64,000 nucleotides of DNA. Origin: Typha latifolia (lineage: Eukaryota; Streptophyta; Magnoliopsida; Poales; Typhaceae). Of this stretch, positions 1-11,925 are shown in pieces. The stretch lies in NCBI GenBank assembly GCA_019914945.1, contig CM034104.1, positions 11,396,046-11,460,045 on the forward strand, written 5' to 3'. The first letter of the stretch is position 1, and each line of letters starts with the position of its first letter. The notes beneath the pieces were generated by a model. The model saw nothing but the letters and a program-made list of their open reading frames with translations. It searched no databases and was not told the origin of the DNA. The translations under genes were made by a program, and so were the position numbers.

Positions 1-1461
1 GCAATTCATTGTTCTTATTTGACATCATGGTTGTAGATTCAGCAGCTAATAAGTGGGATGAGTTCATATGATCTGGTATTTCAAAAAGGGAGCAGAAGGA
101 TATGCCCAAAGAATGTCATATTAGTATCAAATTTTCTTTTTAAAACATTGAAATGAGGTGATGAAGGTTAAAGATGGATTTGTTATGGGAAGAAGAAAGA
201 GAACGAGGAAGGATCAAAAGGAAATTTTGAATGCTAATGAAGATATTATTCCCTAATCCTCCACTAGCTATTATTTGCAATCGAAATATTGTAATCCCAC
301 TTGAAAGCCGTCAATTTTTTGATCCATTTTGTATTTCTTTTAGACTTAATTACATTTTGCCCTCGTATATTTTAACTTTGTAACATTTTGTCTCTTTGTA
401 TTATAAAAACGTGCAAATATCTTTTGAGCCTTTCATGTTATTAAATTTACCTGTAACTTTTATTGACATGCATAGTAGATTGGGCGGATCAGATATTAGA
501 GTTTAGGATGAAGAAGAGATGGCAAAATTGTTCGGATAGAGTGCAAAATTATTTAAAAATTAATTTTTAACTTTTCGAAGAATAATTTAATCTATATAAA
601 AATAACTTATTATTTTTGTGCTTAACACAATAAGTTTTAAGTTTAGATTTTTAATAGTTTATTTATAGTACATAGAGTAAAGTAATACTGAGTTAAAATA
701 TAGGGAGTAATGCCAAATAGAGGTAGAAGCCAAGACTTTATGCTTGTAGATTTTTTTTTTCCATTCTTTTCGAGAGAAGTAGAAGCTTTATAATGTCTGA
801 GGCTCTGAGTGCAGCCCCATTGGCTAGGTTCAAAGGAAAAGCTTGTCATCTTGCATTAAATAGTTCAAGATATTAAAACAAGCTCAGAAAGTCTCTTGAA
901 ATTTATAAGCATGATTAACCTATATATTCCAAGCATAAAAATCTAGAAAAAGATATAGATAACAGCCTAACAAGGCAATATTATTCCAAAAACAGATATA
1001 CCTAAGCAAGAGCACGATTATAATCCTGATTAATTAAAGGGCAAGCCCAAAAATCTGGCATCTTGAGTTCTATTCTGCAGGTTATCCTTGCAGACCTTGT
1101 ATCATCCAATGGAGCAAATGCCATCTACGTTCTCTCCCACCTGAAACAGCCAGCTTGGGCTGCCCTCCAGAACTCGCTAAATCACATGAGAATGGCATAT
1201 ACCATCTTAAAGAACATGTGGAAATCTTTGAACAAACTTTTATCCTTTCAAAGAAACTGATTCTGAAAAATAGAGTACCATACAAAGAAAATGACCTCCA
1301 TATGTATCAGGAGCCACACATGAGAGTAAATGAAGCAAAACAAAATAGAGTGTATCTTTATTTAGCTCATCTGGTCTTTAGTTTTCTTAACTTGGAAAAC
1401 TGATCAGAGAATAGACATGTCTATTTATCATAAATTTCTACCCAGATCTGTGAGTAGGATT
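1..1461. other. intergenic, no recognised gene
   Basis: AT-rich DNA downstream of QCR10. It holds a fold-back repeat (348-715). A plus-strand open stretch at about 1063-1260 is preceded by an acceptor-like TTCTGCAG at about 1073-1080 and reads like protein (ILADLVSSNGANAIYVLS). I could not place it in any family. It could be one exon of an unannotated gene, a gene relic or chance. Nothing else is supported. Confidence 0.4.
348..715. repeat. fold-back (inverted-repeat) element, MITE-like
   Basis: The left arm from about 348 (TTTTGCCCTCGTATATTTTA) matches imperfectly the reverse complement of the right arm ending at about 715 (TACTCCCTATATTTTAACTC). The arms are roughly 60 bases each with an AT-rich middle. 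No coding capacity and no clear target-site duplication were found. This arrangement recurs several times in the window. Confidence 0.5.
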
Positions 1462-2766
1462 TCACGCGTCTGCTTCTGGTTTCTCAAAGAGCTTCTTCAG
1501 CCAGTCAAAAGGCTGCAAAATAGAATCGAGCATACAAAGGTTATAATAAGGATATTATGAATAATATAAGGGAAGAAGAAATCAGTACAAAGACCAATGT
1601 ATTGCACAGCATGAATTCAAAAGTTTACATGAAACTTCTGAGGAAATATTGAAAGAGAGTAAAAGTTAAGATAAGAAGTAATTGACCATAAAAGTTCAAT
1701 ATCCAAGTACAAGATACAAAATCGAGCATCTAGAAATTTAAATGACTAGGAAGCACCATAAACTCTAGCGTCTGAGCTTAACAACATCGTTACTGTTCTT
1801 ACTCCATTCAAGTAGTAATGAGTACAATGGCACTACTAGCTACAATTTCTGAGATGGCTTCTACAATCAACAAGAATGCATGCAATATGCTCACTAAGTA
1901 TGCCTTACAGCTCAGCTCACTAAGCCACTAGAAAAGTAAGCAAATCTAAGCGGGGCCTAGTTATATTCTATCTAAGGCGGAGACCTAGGCATTAAGATGG
2001 AAGTATTTTAAAACAAAGTAAATGACAATAGGAAAAGTAAGCATAATATGTTGTCATTTATTTATGGCCAATATAAATGATCTGAAAACTCATAAACACA
2101 AGCATTTCATGCCTGCAGATTGTTTAAAAAAATCAATTGAGAATTGGAGGTTATCTCATTGATTCTTAAGCCAAACAGACAGCAAATGGTTTTCTGCCAA
2201 TCATTTTTAAAACCAAATCTAACAGTAAGTTGACGCTTAAAGAATTAAGCTTTTGAAACCTTTTAGAACACCACCAAATTCCCATCAAAGGTATTCTATT
2301 AAGTCATTCAAATCATTGGACTAACAGAACACATCATACTGTTAATCTAGGATCACTTCAATCAGTCAAAAAAAATATGAAAAGGACATCATAATACTTG
2401 AAAGAGATATACTGAAAAAGATCCACATAGATTAAACCAAAAAATTTAGGCAAAAAATGTTTCCTTTTTTTGTATATCGCATTATAACAAGATCAATAAA
2501 TGCATAGTCCTCATCAAAGAGGAAAACATATCAGAGGTCACACGGATGTGAGGAAATCAACCATTTAACCTCAGATCTAGGGACATCGACCGAGTGAGAC
2601 ATAGATCAAGCAAATCGGAACATAATAGATAGAAACTTTGGTTGACCTGGACGAGCCAAAGGGCTGCGGTGGTGCCGGCGACGCCCCACGTGGCGGCGGA
2701 GGTGATGTCGGTGAACTGGGGGCGGAGACGAGGCCGGAGGAAGGTGAAGAGACTCGAGCTCGCCAT
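1462..2766 (-). CDS. QCR10: Cytochrome b-c1 complex subunit 10 (6.7-kDa, QCR10-like)
   Basis: Smallest accessory subunit of mitochondrial complex III (ubiquinol-cytochrome c reductase), in the inner membrane. Two exons, 2766-2647 and 1512-1462, joined in phase 0 across a 1.1-kb GT-AG intron, give 56 residues. The start MASSSLFTFLRPRLRPQF is followed by TDITSAATWGVAGTTAALWL, a single hydrophobic segment at about residues 21-39. The second exon gives VQ|PFDWLKKLFEKPEADA. The length and the PF-W-KK motif after the membrane segment match plant QCR10. The short second exon is easy for gene finders to miss. Exon 1 is GC-rich. STR6 follows on the same strand, the same neighbour as recalled for Arabidopsis At2g40765. 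Identity rests on recalled family sequence. Confidence 0.9.
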
Positions 2767-4080
2767 TGCGACGTCGATGGACTGGGGGCCGGGGTTTGCC
2801 CTAATTGGCTTTGACGAAGAACGAGGAGGAAGGAGTCGAGGAGGTGAACTTTTGTGAACATACAATATACAATTACTTCAAGGATGCTGGATGCAGTCAC
2901 CTCCGTGAGAGTAAGGTAGCTTTAACCGGTTATTACGATGCCGCAGTCGCACGCATTAGACTCGTAGCGGTCAAGAGGATCTAAACCCGATATATGATGG
3001 TTGAGCACTTGAACTGCTTAGCCAAACGGGTTCGGATCCTCTCCAGTGAAAAGTTTTCGTTAATTTTAACAAAATAGGTAACTACACCAATCACAGGAAT
3101 AGCACGAATTACAATGCAGCTAAGGTTGCGGGCCAATAGGAGCCGTTGGATTTTAATTTGAATTAAGAACATAATCAAGTAAGCTCTTAGAAGTATAAGT
3201 ACATGACAAGTTCTCCTATTAGCTCTTTCTTGTGCTAATTAGTTTTTATTAATGAGCAATGCGGATGTTCTCTCTAAAAGAATGGGCAAATTACAAATTG
3301 ATTTTGCCTAAAATCAAAATATCCACCAAAACTTTCATTTATATCATTTTGCCGGTTTAGACTAATATGAAACTATTAATTTTTTCATCTAAATTTAACA
3401 GAATAAATATAAAAAATATTTGAGAAACTTTTTTCACCATAATGAATATTAAACTTTTCTATTTATTAAATTTACTTAATTTTTGAATCATATTCTTCAA
3501 TTTAAAATAAAATACACTTTCAACGTTTTATATATTCTTCTTTCTAAGATTATAAACCTCAAGTCTTAGTTAATTATTATCTAACTATCACAATGCACTT
3601 CTATAAATATGCGATTATGATTAAAAAATTTCAATTGTCTATTATAAAATTATGAATCTAAGGTATCATAGTAATTTATACTTTCTCTATTATGTTTGGA
3701 GGAAAAAGCTAATAATTTCACATTAGTTTAAACTACATAAGACAGTTATATAAATAAAAGTTCAAAGAATAGTTTAGGTTTTGGCATAACCATGCAATGA
3801 GTAATTTGGAATTTACCAAACCTGCATGAATAATTTTCAGCAGAAAAAAGAAATATACTGAACCAGAAAGAGAGGGAAATGAATGACCATATCATGCCAA
3901 TTTTTTTATTCAATCAAACAACAGTACAATCAAAACATAGTGCTACAAGCAAAGATGGTTTGTTTGTCCAAGCTACCTCCTTGCCCTAATATGGCTCATG
4001 GTTATTAGTATGCAAAACAATAATACAACATAGCCAGCAGTAGGGCATTGCCAGCACCCACAAATCTCTAAACTGACAAA
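2767..4080. other. intergenic: QCR10 promoter side and STR6 3' side
   Basis: About 1.3 kb between two minus-strand genes. The first 250 bases upstream of QCR10 are of mixed composition and should hold its 5' UTR and promoter; no clear TATA box could be assigned. The middle is a fold-back element (3284-3818). No open frame looks like a gene. Confidence 0.5.
3284..3818. repeat. fold-back element, about 535 bp
   Basis: Left end GGGCAAATTACAAATTG. The reverse complement of the right end begins GGTAAATTCCAAATTAC. Further in, the left arm has TTTAGACTAATATGAAACTA and the opposite arm TTTAAACTAATGTGAAATTA. Imperfect arms of more than 100 bases flank an AT-rich core without coding potential. This is a non-autonomous DNA-element-like structure of unknown superfamily. 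Confidence 0.55.
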
Positions 4081-7000
4081 CTAAACCGAGTTAGGAAGGC
4101 GCTTAGCCTCCATGTCTATTTTACTCTCAGAGGCAGCAGGATTTCGACGACCCTTATCAGGGCCACCAATAACTCCCCATGTCTCAAACTGCCTCTGCCG
4201 TGCCCTTGCCCTTTCTTTCTCTTCCTCTGATTTTGTTGAGAAACAGTATGGGCAAGATACACCATACTCCCATTCCGGAGATTCCATGTCTTCATCGCTC
4301 ACAGGTTGCTTACAACCATAGCAGAGCTTATAGGTTCCTTGATCCAAACCATGCTCCACGGAGACTCGTTTGTCAAAAACAAAGCACTCCCCTTCCCAGA
4401 GGCTCTCCGTCTTTGGCACTTTCTCAAGATACTTCAATATCCCGCCTTCTAGATGGTAAACCTGGAAAAGATAGCATAACATAAACTTAGGAAGGACTAA
4501 ACAACGTATAACCTATGAACAGAAAAAAAGAAAAAACAGAAGATCATATAAATAACCCAACCATAAAGTACACCTACCTCTGGATGTTTTACAAATAGAT
4601 GCAACACAGACGTACTCTAGAAAGACAAGCAAGAAAGAATCTAAAATCTCATGATATATATGTGATGAGTATGAAAATTTTTTCAAAGAAGAGCTAGCCA
4701 AATAACAATAGAGACATATTTGTAAACTTTTTATCCACATTAGAAGAGGACCAAGGCTTACAGACTTTAGACTTACAGTAAATAAACTATAATGGCACTA
4801 AAACTAAATGAACATAAACTAATGACTAGCAATATAATCATTAGCAGTCTCGTGTTAATCAGACTACCAAAACAGTAGTGACATGAGGTACTAAATAAAA
4901 AACCAGGAAGACCTTTTCGAAATTACTAACTACTAAGTAAACAAATAGCTATGCAACGGCCACTTCAATAAAACAAGAATACATGATGGTAATTCAGGTG
5001 TACTGTACCTCTTTAAAACCCTTGCTGAGGAGAAAGCTTGAGGCCTTCTCGCATCTAATTCCACCAGTGCAATACATTGCAACACGAGGTAGTCTTCTAG
5101 ACTCTACATCCTGAATTTCCTCTTCAATAATACCATTCAAGCTACTGTTTGATTGTGACAGTTCGTTCTCAGATTCAGTCAATTTAAATTGTTCATCAAC
5201 CCAAGATGGAAACTTGCGGAATGCTGTTGTACATGGGTCAACAGCTCTTTTAAATTTTCCAATCCGAATTTCATATGTGTTACGCACATCAATTACCATC
5301 TGCCAAAGTGCAGGACAGAACCAAGTCAAAGAAAAGAATCAAAAAAAAATTCAGAGAAATATATGCTGCTGTAGGTCTTTAAACTACTTACAGTATCTGG
5401 ATCACTTATTAATGCATTCCAATCTTGTGGCTTTACATACTTCCCGACCATTTTGGTAGGCATCACACTTGGATCTCCAAAAGTCACTATCTATTTATAC
5501 ATATGAAAGGCATAGGTAACATCCACTAAGCGCATTAAGTTTAATAAAAAGCCCCAGCAAAAGGTACTACCTTTTAAGTTAGCCAATAATACCTCTTTTT
5601 TCAACTTTACTCTCACATGATCCCATCGAAATGGTGCATCTTCCCCAGCTCCAAGGGGAGAATGACTAGTGTGACCATGATGAATAGCCTCGTCCTCTGG
5701 AGTAACAGGTGACTCCACTTGTCTTAGGCCTTTCAGGCGCTCATCAGCTTGAATAAAATTTAGAACTTTGTCCACTGACTCTCGTGTTCCACATAGGCTG
5801 CCATTGATCCCCTCTGGTGCAAGAATAATACCGCCTGAAACACGCTGAACAAAATCAGACATGTGAGGATCAGACACCAAACAATACAATTTAACAAAGC
5901 ATAGATGTAAAAGAATCCAGCAAGACAGGGGACAAAGAATCCATCCTTCAACTGAATATTAATACAATATTTATATAAGAGAGGAGCAAAGAGGGAATTC
6001 ATCAATTGAAGATGAGGTTGACTGGTGTATAGAGAGCAAAAGTTTTCTTCTGAATCAAAAACATGGTGATATATATGCGATCTAGCTTGGTTGGATAATG
6101 TTGTTATCCATTATCTCCTTCACTAGCCTTGCAATCTCTTCCTTCTTCTTGTACGGGCATAGATACAGCTACATGTTCACTAGTTTAGCCCCTAACACTA
6201 TCTCTATGTGGTTTCAGCATCGTTAATGAGCATGTAAACATGCTAAAACTGAGATACTCAATCAATTCAAATCAAATTAGATGCACATCAGCCAACAAGA
6301 TATGCCATCTAGAATTTTACTTTCAACCATCATATTTTAGGATATATAATAATATCAAGAGAAGGAAAGGAACTACATATTCTGCACCTCTAAAAAATAA
6401 TTTCTAGAACAAAGCCTGTTTACTTCCAACAATGTTCAACAGATTTGTAACCTAACTTCCTAAACTAGGGTGTCATGATTAGGGCTGTCAAAATAGATTG
6501 TTGCGGCTCGCAGCTTGAGGCTCGTGAGCTCAATTTTTTGGCTCAAAATAATAATCACGCTGAACCAAGCTAGACTCAGCTCGTTGAGCTCAGCTCGAAT
6601 TAGCTATATATATATATATATTCAGTTTTAAAACATACAGTAACATGTTGTAGCATAATTGGTTATGTTTTCCACTCTCAAATAATATGATCTGGGTCCG
6701 AATTCTAGGTTTTACAATGTAAAGGAATTAGTTTTCTTAAATTAGTTGGATCATATCTCCCACACTTGGAAACTAAGAGATAAGAATATAATAAAAAAAT
6801 TTGAAAAATCGAGGCAACTCGATACTTGGGCAACCCGAGCTCGATCCCACATTAGTCAACTTGAGCTCGAGCTAAGCTAGACATTTCCCAATTTCAAGCC
6901 TAGCCAAGCTAACCTCAGCTCGCTCAAGCTCGGCTCATTTACAACCCTAGTCATGATATACTTGATCCTTTTTACTTTGATATCCAAACAAAAGGTATTC

Positions 7001-7898
7001 CCATTCAGAAAATTTTGGAAGATGTTCCTTTCATTTCCACCTGCCATGAGAGCCACACCCAAGTTATTCGTTATCTGTCATCTGTACTATTGACTCAAAT
7101 CTTCAAATCTCTCTTTTCAATTCTTTTTGCTAAAGAAAGTCCAACATTTTCAATTATCAAACTAGTTTTCCATTACACAAATAATTATAGGGCAAGAAGC
7201 TAAAAGCTAATCCTGCAAAAGAAGCTTGGGACCTCACAGCATAAAACCAATACACAAAATACGAGAAATTCTACAGTAAGCTGAGGAAAGTAAGTTGTCA
7301 AAAAGTATTCAGTCTAAACATAAGCATGGTGCTCCCACAAGTGTAGCAAAATGCAGTCAACTAGATATCACAACCAATACAAATCAATTCAAAATTAACA
7401 AATAAATACACATAAAATTCAAAATAATTTCCAAAATCGAGGCTTTCCTCAACCAACTGAAACAACAACGCTTACCACTTCTTCGCACAACTCTTTGAGA
7501 GGTTTCCGCATCTCCGCGTGGTCCGGGAAATCCGCGAACCGGTAGAACGACACGACCACAAGCGCCGTCGGCGCATCCAAGCCCGCCTCTTCGGCGCCCG
7601 AAACGGCGATCGAGGAGCTCCGACTCGGAGCTCCCATCGCACGAATGGTGAGATTTGGCGCCTTAGCGTGGAGAAACTGGGGTTTCAGAGGGTAAGGACT
7701 AGGGCTTGGGAAGTGGGGAAGGGGTTGAGCTAGGGTTTTCTCCGTGGTGGTTCGAATGGAGCGAAGGAGTTGAGGGGTAGGGTTAGGGTTAGGGTTTGGA
7801 GATGGGCGAGAGAACATTCTTAGAGCCGTGGAAGCCGTCCTGGTTTTGCTGGTGGAGTAGATCTTGGACAGGGAGAGAAACGGCGGGGAGAGAAGCAT
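4081..7898 (-). CDS. STR6: Rhodanese-like domain protein 6 (STR6), TrhO/UPF0176-type
   Basis: Five exons with GT-AG introns: 7898-7476, 5844-5593, 5490-5392, 5299-5009, 4461-4081. Phases agree and give 481 residues. Order: Ser/Thr/Pro-rich N-terminus that could be an organelle transit peptide (1-90); acylphosphatase-like TrhO domain with [10 protein letters not shown] (from about 145); rhodanese domain with [15 protein letters not shown] and active-site loop CTGGIRC, catalytic Cys near 335; C-terminal CYGC...CPYC, a likely zinc-binding pair. Bacterial TrhO hydroxylates uridine 34 of some tRNAs using this Cys; a tRNA-modifying role here is inference. Exon 2 follows exon 1 as CEEV|RVSGG, matching plant STR6. 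An internal Met at 7817 is an alternative start. Intron 1 holds a hAT MITE. Confidence 0.9.
6480..6949. mobile_element. hAT-type MITE with 8-bp target-site duplication
   Basis: 470-bp element in intron 1 of STR6. Flanking GTCATGAT occurs on both sides (6472-6479 and 6950-6957), a perfect 8-bp duplication as hAT insertions produce. Left terminus TAGGGCTGTCAAA; right terminus reversed TAGGGTTGTAAATGAGCC. The subterminal regions are full of GAGCTC/GGCTCG words, as known for plant hAT MITEs. No transposase is encoded, so it is non-autonomous. The intact duplication suggests a fairly recent insertion. Confidence 0.88.
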
Positions 7899-10510
7899 TT
7901 GCCCATGGAAAAGGATTACGGCGGCCTAACGGGAGTTTTTTTTTAACCAAATCAAACCCGTTTTCAAATTCTTTTTTATATAAATGGCTTACTCCCAAAA
8001 CTTAATACCAAAAATAGTTCTAAATAAAACACTAAGCTGTCGAGCATTTTACTTAGCCCAAAAGTGACCCAAAGTAAAATACTGATCAGATTAGTATTTT
8101 ATCAAGTACAATACTAATTTGATCAATATTTTTAATAATAAAAAAATGCCGAGCATTTCAGTATTTTACTAGGAAAAAAAAGGATACATATAAAATACTA
8201 AAAAGTTAATTATTTCATTGTTATAAATACTAAACAATAAAGATAAAGATAAAAATATAAAGAAAAAATTTATGACGTTATAACTTTATGCTCGGTTATC
8301 TATTTTGGTCATAGAATATATAGTTGTAAAGATATAAAAAATTCTACAAGCTGGAATGTTGTAGTGATTCCACAAAGCCAACTGCATTCGAAGTCACAAA
8401 AAAATCGTTAACTCTTCCAAATTTATTTTTTAAAATATTTTTATTGGTTCTTTCTCATAAAATATTCATATTTTCAGCATTTCATGTTTATGTTGAATAG
8501 TTAAGCATTTTATAAATTTTACTTTTCGGCATTTTCATTTAAAGTTAAAATATTAAATTTATTAGTTTTTACTTAGGAATACAATGTCATAGACCCATTT
8601 TTGGTATTAAGTTTAAGAGGTAGTTTGTTTAGGTAAATAAAAGATTGATAGTTTGGTAAAAAAAACTTACCTAATATTTTAGAATAAAACTTTTTATGTT
8701 AAAATAATAACTAAATATTATAAAAATAAACATATTATTTATCAAAATTAATATACTCTAATATGAATTGATACATTTAGAAGGAGGATAAAATCTAAGA
8801 TAAAATAATAATAAACCAGTTAGAAAAATGAAACCAATCACTATCAACCATCGTCAACTAAATTAAAACTAAAAATCTTTTCCACATATTAAAATTGATG
8901 CACTATAATCATATATCTAACACATACCTATAATTTGACTCACAATACTTGCAGCTAATAATTAAAGTTTTTTTTTCTTGTTAAATCCAATGATAAGCTA
9001 TTCTAAGTACAATAGTTCGTTAACTTTGCTAGAACCCATAAGGTTAAAATTCTCATATTAATACCGTCTCAAGACGTCAATGTAGGTGAACATATGCAAT
9101 ACCTTCAAAATCGTCAAGTTGCTGCTCTAATAATGAAGAAGACCTTAGATTAAAATAGTTATCTCTTTACTTTTCTCTCTCACTAATAGCCTCAGGGATT
9201 TGTAGAAGAGATCTCTCAAATGCCTCCATAATGATCTTCAATATTCTCAATCACCAAATTACAAAAGATTCTAACTCAATTATGCAATTTTAGCTTCCGT
9301 TCATTTGTAGAATATTCTAATTTTTAATACCAGAAATAATATTTAGTTCAATACTAGTATAAGAAATAATAATTGCATTTGAATAAGCACTCATTCTTTC
9401 AAATCCATTCTCACTCTATTTTATCATATTCCTAAGTACCCAGATTTCTGCACTTTAATAAGTTCTTTCGCCAGAATTCACTCAAGTTGTATGTTATAAA
9501 CATATTCACATAATTAATTTTATTTTGAACACACACTGCCAATTATAAAAGTTCTTAGAGAGAACATAATACCATTGATTTAAGATCAAGTAGTTTGATT
9601 CCTTCAACTAGATATTATTGTATTGCGTTGGCCATGATGAATCCTGAACATTGTACACATGAAGAAGTGATAGTTTTTTAGTTTCTAATGGCTCTTGGGT
9701 AAGAGAAGGGATCCACTATCAATACAATGATGAATGGCCAGTCTAATTAATACTACAAAAATTAATGCTAGAGAATATTTTGGTACTGCGGATTATGAAC
9801 TGTTCTAAAGAATATTTAAATCTGTCAACTCTTTCCCATCAATGGGTGATTTGTATCAGGTGGTGATCATTTGACTGAAACGAAAGATGATTAGACGAAT
9901 TTATTAAGACAATTTATCATTTCTGTTGAGATATATCTTATAATTAACTTCCAAAATATTTGGATCTAAAATATTTGACAAATTACAACAACATGTTTGA
10001 CAAATGACAACTAATATATATTAATTAGTGGAGATATCTATATGTAATTAATCATTTCTGTTGGATGCAAATAGTGCGTAGTGATCTAATTAAAAATATT
10101 TTAGTTATAAGAAAAGGAGAAAGCGTATATAAAGTTTTCTTAGTTTGTAAATTTTGATTTTTTTTTGTTAAGTGTTCTAATTTTTATACTAAAATATACT
10201 TATTTGAAATCGAAAGAGTATATAGAAGGATTATTTGGATTTAACAGGTCAATTAGTGCTATCTCTAAGAATTTATTAAAAAATTCTTATATATAAAATA
10301 AACAAATAGACTGAGACTTCCGCATGTTGATAGATCATATATTCATATAGACTTTGCCACCTTCACACAATTAAAGAATAAATAATAAAAATTAAGAATT
10401 AAATAAGACTTGAGCTATTAAGTAATGCATCAACGATGCATATTATACATTTAATAAGATGATCATAGAACGAACTCCAACCCAGCTAGTCTACTCCGAA
10501 AGTACTATAA
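7899..10510. other. intergenic between STR6 and the WRKY pair
   Basis: AT-rich, no gene seen. It holds the terminal-inverted-repeat element at 7991-8623, featureless AT-rich DNA to about 9566, and from 9567 the start of the duplicated WRKY unit (3' flank of WRKY copy 1). Confidence 0.5.
7991..8623. repeat. non-autonomous element with about 30-bp terminal inverted repeats
   Basis: Left end ACTCCCAAAACTTAATACCA, continuing AAAAATAGTTCTA. Reverse complement of the right end: CTACCTCTTAAACTTAATAC, continuing CAAAAATGGGTCTAT. The repeats agree over about 30 bases with few mismatches. The inside is AT-rich with repeated GCATTTTACTT-like words and no coding frame. A related left end occurs at about 56581 (ATGACTCCCAAACTTAAATA), so this is a family. 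No clear target duplication. Confidence 0.6.
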
Positions 10511-11661
10511 TTATAATAGTGAGAAGTCCTCATGCTCAAAATCAAACTCAAATTTGTCAACCTCAAAGGAGCTTGCCGTGAAGCCCATGTCTAGATTTCC
10601 AAAAGAAGACTCAAAGCTCGCCGTAAAGAACTCGGCCGGCGAGCCGCCGGGAGTCGGATTACTTACTACGTAGTCTTCATTACAGCAGTCATGCTTGGCA
10701 GAGTTGGAGGAGGAGACTAGTTGGGTTTCTTGTTTGCTCTGAACAGGAGGAGGAGGAGGAGGAGGAATAGTGTTTGATCCAAAACTAATCAGATGAGAGT
10801 CTTTTGGACTGGAAGTAGTCTCTATGATTTGGGCAATGGTAGATGGATCCCCACTGCAAGTGTGTTCACCTTTGTAGATGATCACAAACTTGGAAGGGTC
10901 TTCCTTTGATTGCTGCACCTGCCTGGTTGCCATGCAACCTTGATCATATTTATGGGTGCATCTAAAATAACTCCTGCAAATAAAAGTAGCATCAAATTTT
11001 AGCCTTCATAGATGGAAAGGAAATATTTGTATTAGTATAAGATCTCACAATTATATAAAGACTACGTACCTTGGGTATGTAGAGTTCCGGATTTCTTTTT
11101 CCCCATACTTCCGCCATGCTTGGCCATCTTCTGAAGTTATAGTCAGAACTTTTCTCCAAGAAGATGATGGTGATCTTTGATGAACCAAAAAAAGTTGGGC
11201 AATAGAAACAAAAAAGAATTAATCTATTAGACAGGCATAATAAAAGATCTAATGATTAGAAAATAGAAGATTTAACTCATGAATAGATTAATAAATTTTA
11301 ATGGTGTTACAATTAAACCAGTGCTATTGGTATTCGAACTCAAAAACATTCGGAGTAGTACGAGTGCTCACCTCTTCCTCCATCCTCCTCTCCTACTCCC
11401 ACTTGATATCCCTCTCTTCCGATCATCTGAAAACTTCGAGGTACCTCTCGAGCCCACCGGGCTCCGGCCGGGTTCCGACGTCTCGTCATAGTCCAACGCA
11501 GAGATAGCTTTAGAGATCGAGCTCAAGACCTCATCCTTGAACTCTACACGCATAGGCTCCCCTACATGGGATTCTTGCATTAAGATCCTAATACGTGCCA
11601 TCTCCTGGATCGCCGCCGCCGCACGACCGACAGGCAGGTATCCGTGGATACATGATGCCAT
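10511..11661 (-). CDS. Group III WRKY transcription factor, copy 1 (WRKYGEK variant)
   Basis: Plant transcription factor of the WRKY family, which binds W-boxes (TTGACC/T) in the nucleus. Exons 11661-11372, 11174-11070 and 10973-10511 join in phase to give 285 residues. The WRKY domain spans about 103-171. Its heptad reads WRKYGEK (117-123), Gln replaced by Glu. The zinc ligands C137-x7-C145-x23-H169-x-C171 are complete and of the HxC type that defines group III. The domain intron sits after TYPR, as usual. The C-terminal part is acidic with a run of seven prolines. The start was chosen at MASCIHG because copy 2 has the homologous MASSIQG; a Met nine codons upstream is possible. WRKYGEK variants in other plants have altered W-box binding; the effect here is unknown. 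Arabidopsis WRKY54/55 are the likely counterparts by position. Confidence 0.9.
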
Positions 11662-11872
11662 TTTTGCGCCCCCGTTTCCTCGAATCAAAGTTAACGAAGT
11701 CTTTGGCCCTGGGCCTGGGAGAAGGAGGGGGACGACTAGTTTGGAATTTTATGAAGGGATAGGGCTGTGCGTGGCAATCTCTTATAAGGAAGGTTAGGAT
11801 TTTCTTGCATATGGCGTTGCAGGGGATCTTTTGTGACAAAATGCAAGTCGTCATTGGATGACACTAGTATGA

Positions 11873-11880
11873 TGACGTCA
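11873..11880. promoter_or_regulatory. TGACGTCA palindrome upstream of WRKY copy 1
   Basis: Perfect 8-bp palindrome, the consensus site for TGA-class bZIP factors, about 210 bases upstream of the start codon. It is conserved in the duplicated promoter (16109-16116), just after a shared CGTCATTGGATGACA block. TGA factors act in salicylic-acid responses that also involve group III WRKYs; linking the two here is inference. Confidence 0.55.
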
Positions 11881-11925
11881 CGGACACCGCCCTGGGGGCT
11901 GGCGACTTCGTTTAAATTATTATAA

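Larger units (their letters stand above)
9567..11925. repeat. tandem segmental duplication, unit 1 (WRKY copy 1)
   Basis: Similarity to unit 2 (13519-16162) covers the 3' flank (TAATACCATTGA at the left edge in both; GAAAGATGATTAGA further in), all three exons, both introns in part, and about 260 bases of promoter up to CTGGC-ACTTC-TTTAA. Both copies are in the same orientation. The 1.6-kb spacer (11926-13518) is not duplicated. Edges are approximate because they fade by divergence. Confidence 0.75.

Noticed and set aside
2577..2900. Longer alternative frames over QCR10 exon 1, including a plus-strand one
   Set aside because: Shadows of a GC-rich exon. Only the frame starting at 2766 joins to a second exon giving the QCR10 C-terminus.
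11537..11854. Open frames on both strands around WRKY copy 1 exon 1
   Set aside because: Shadows and leader read-through; the frame starting at 11661 matches the paralogue and joins in phase.
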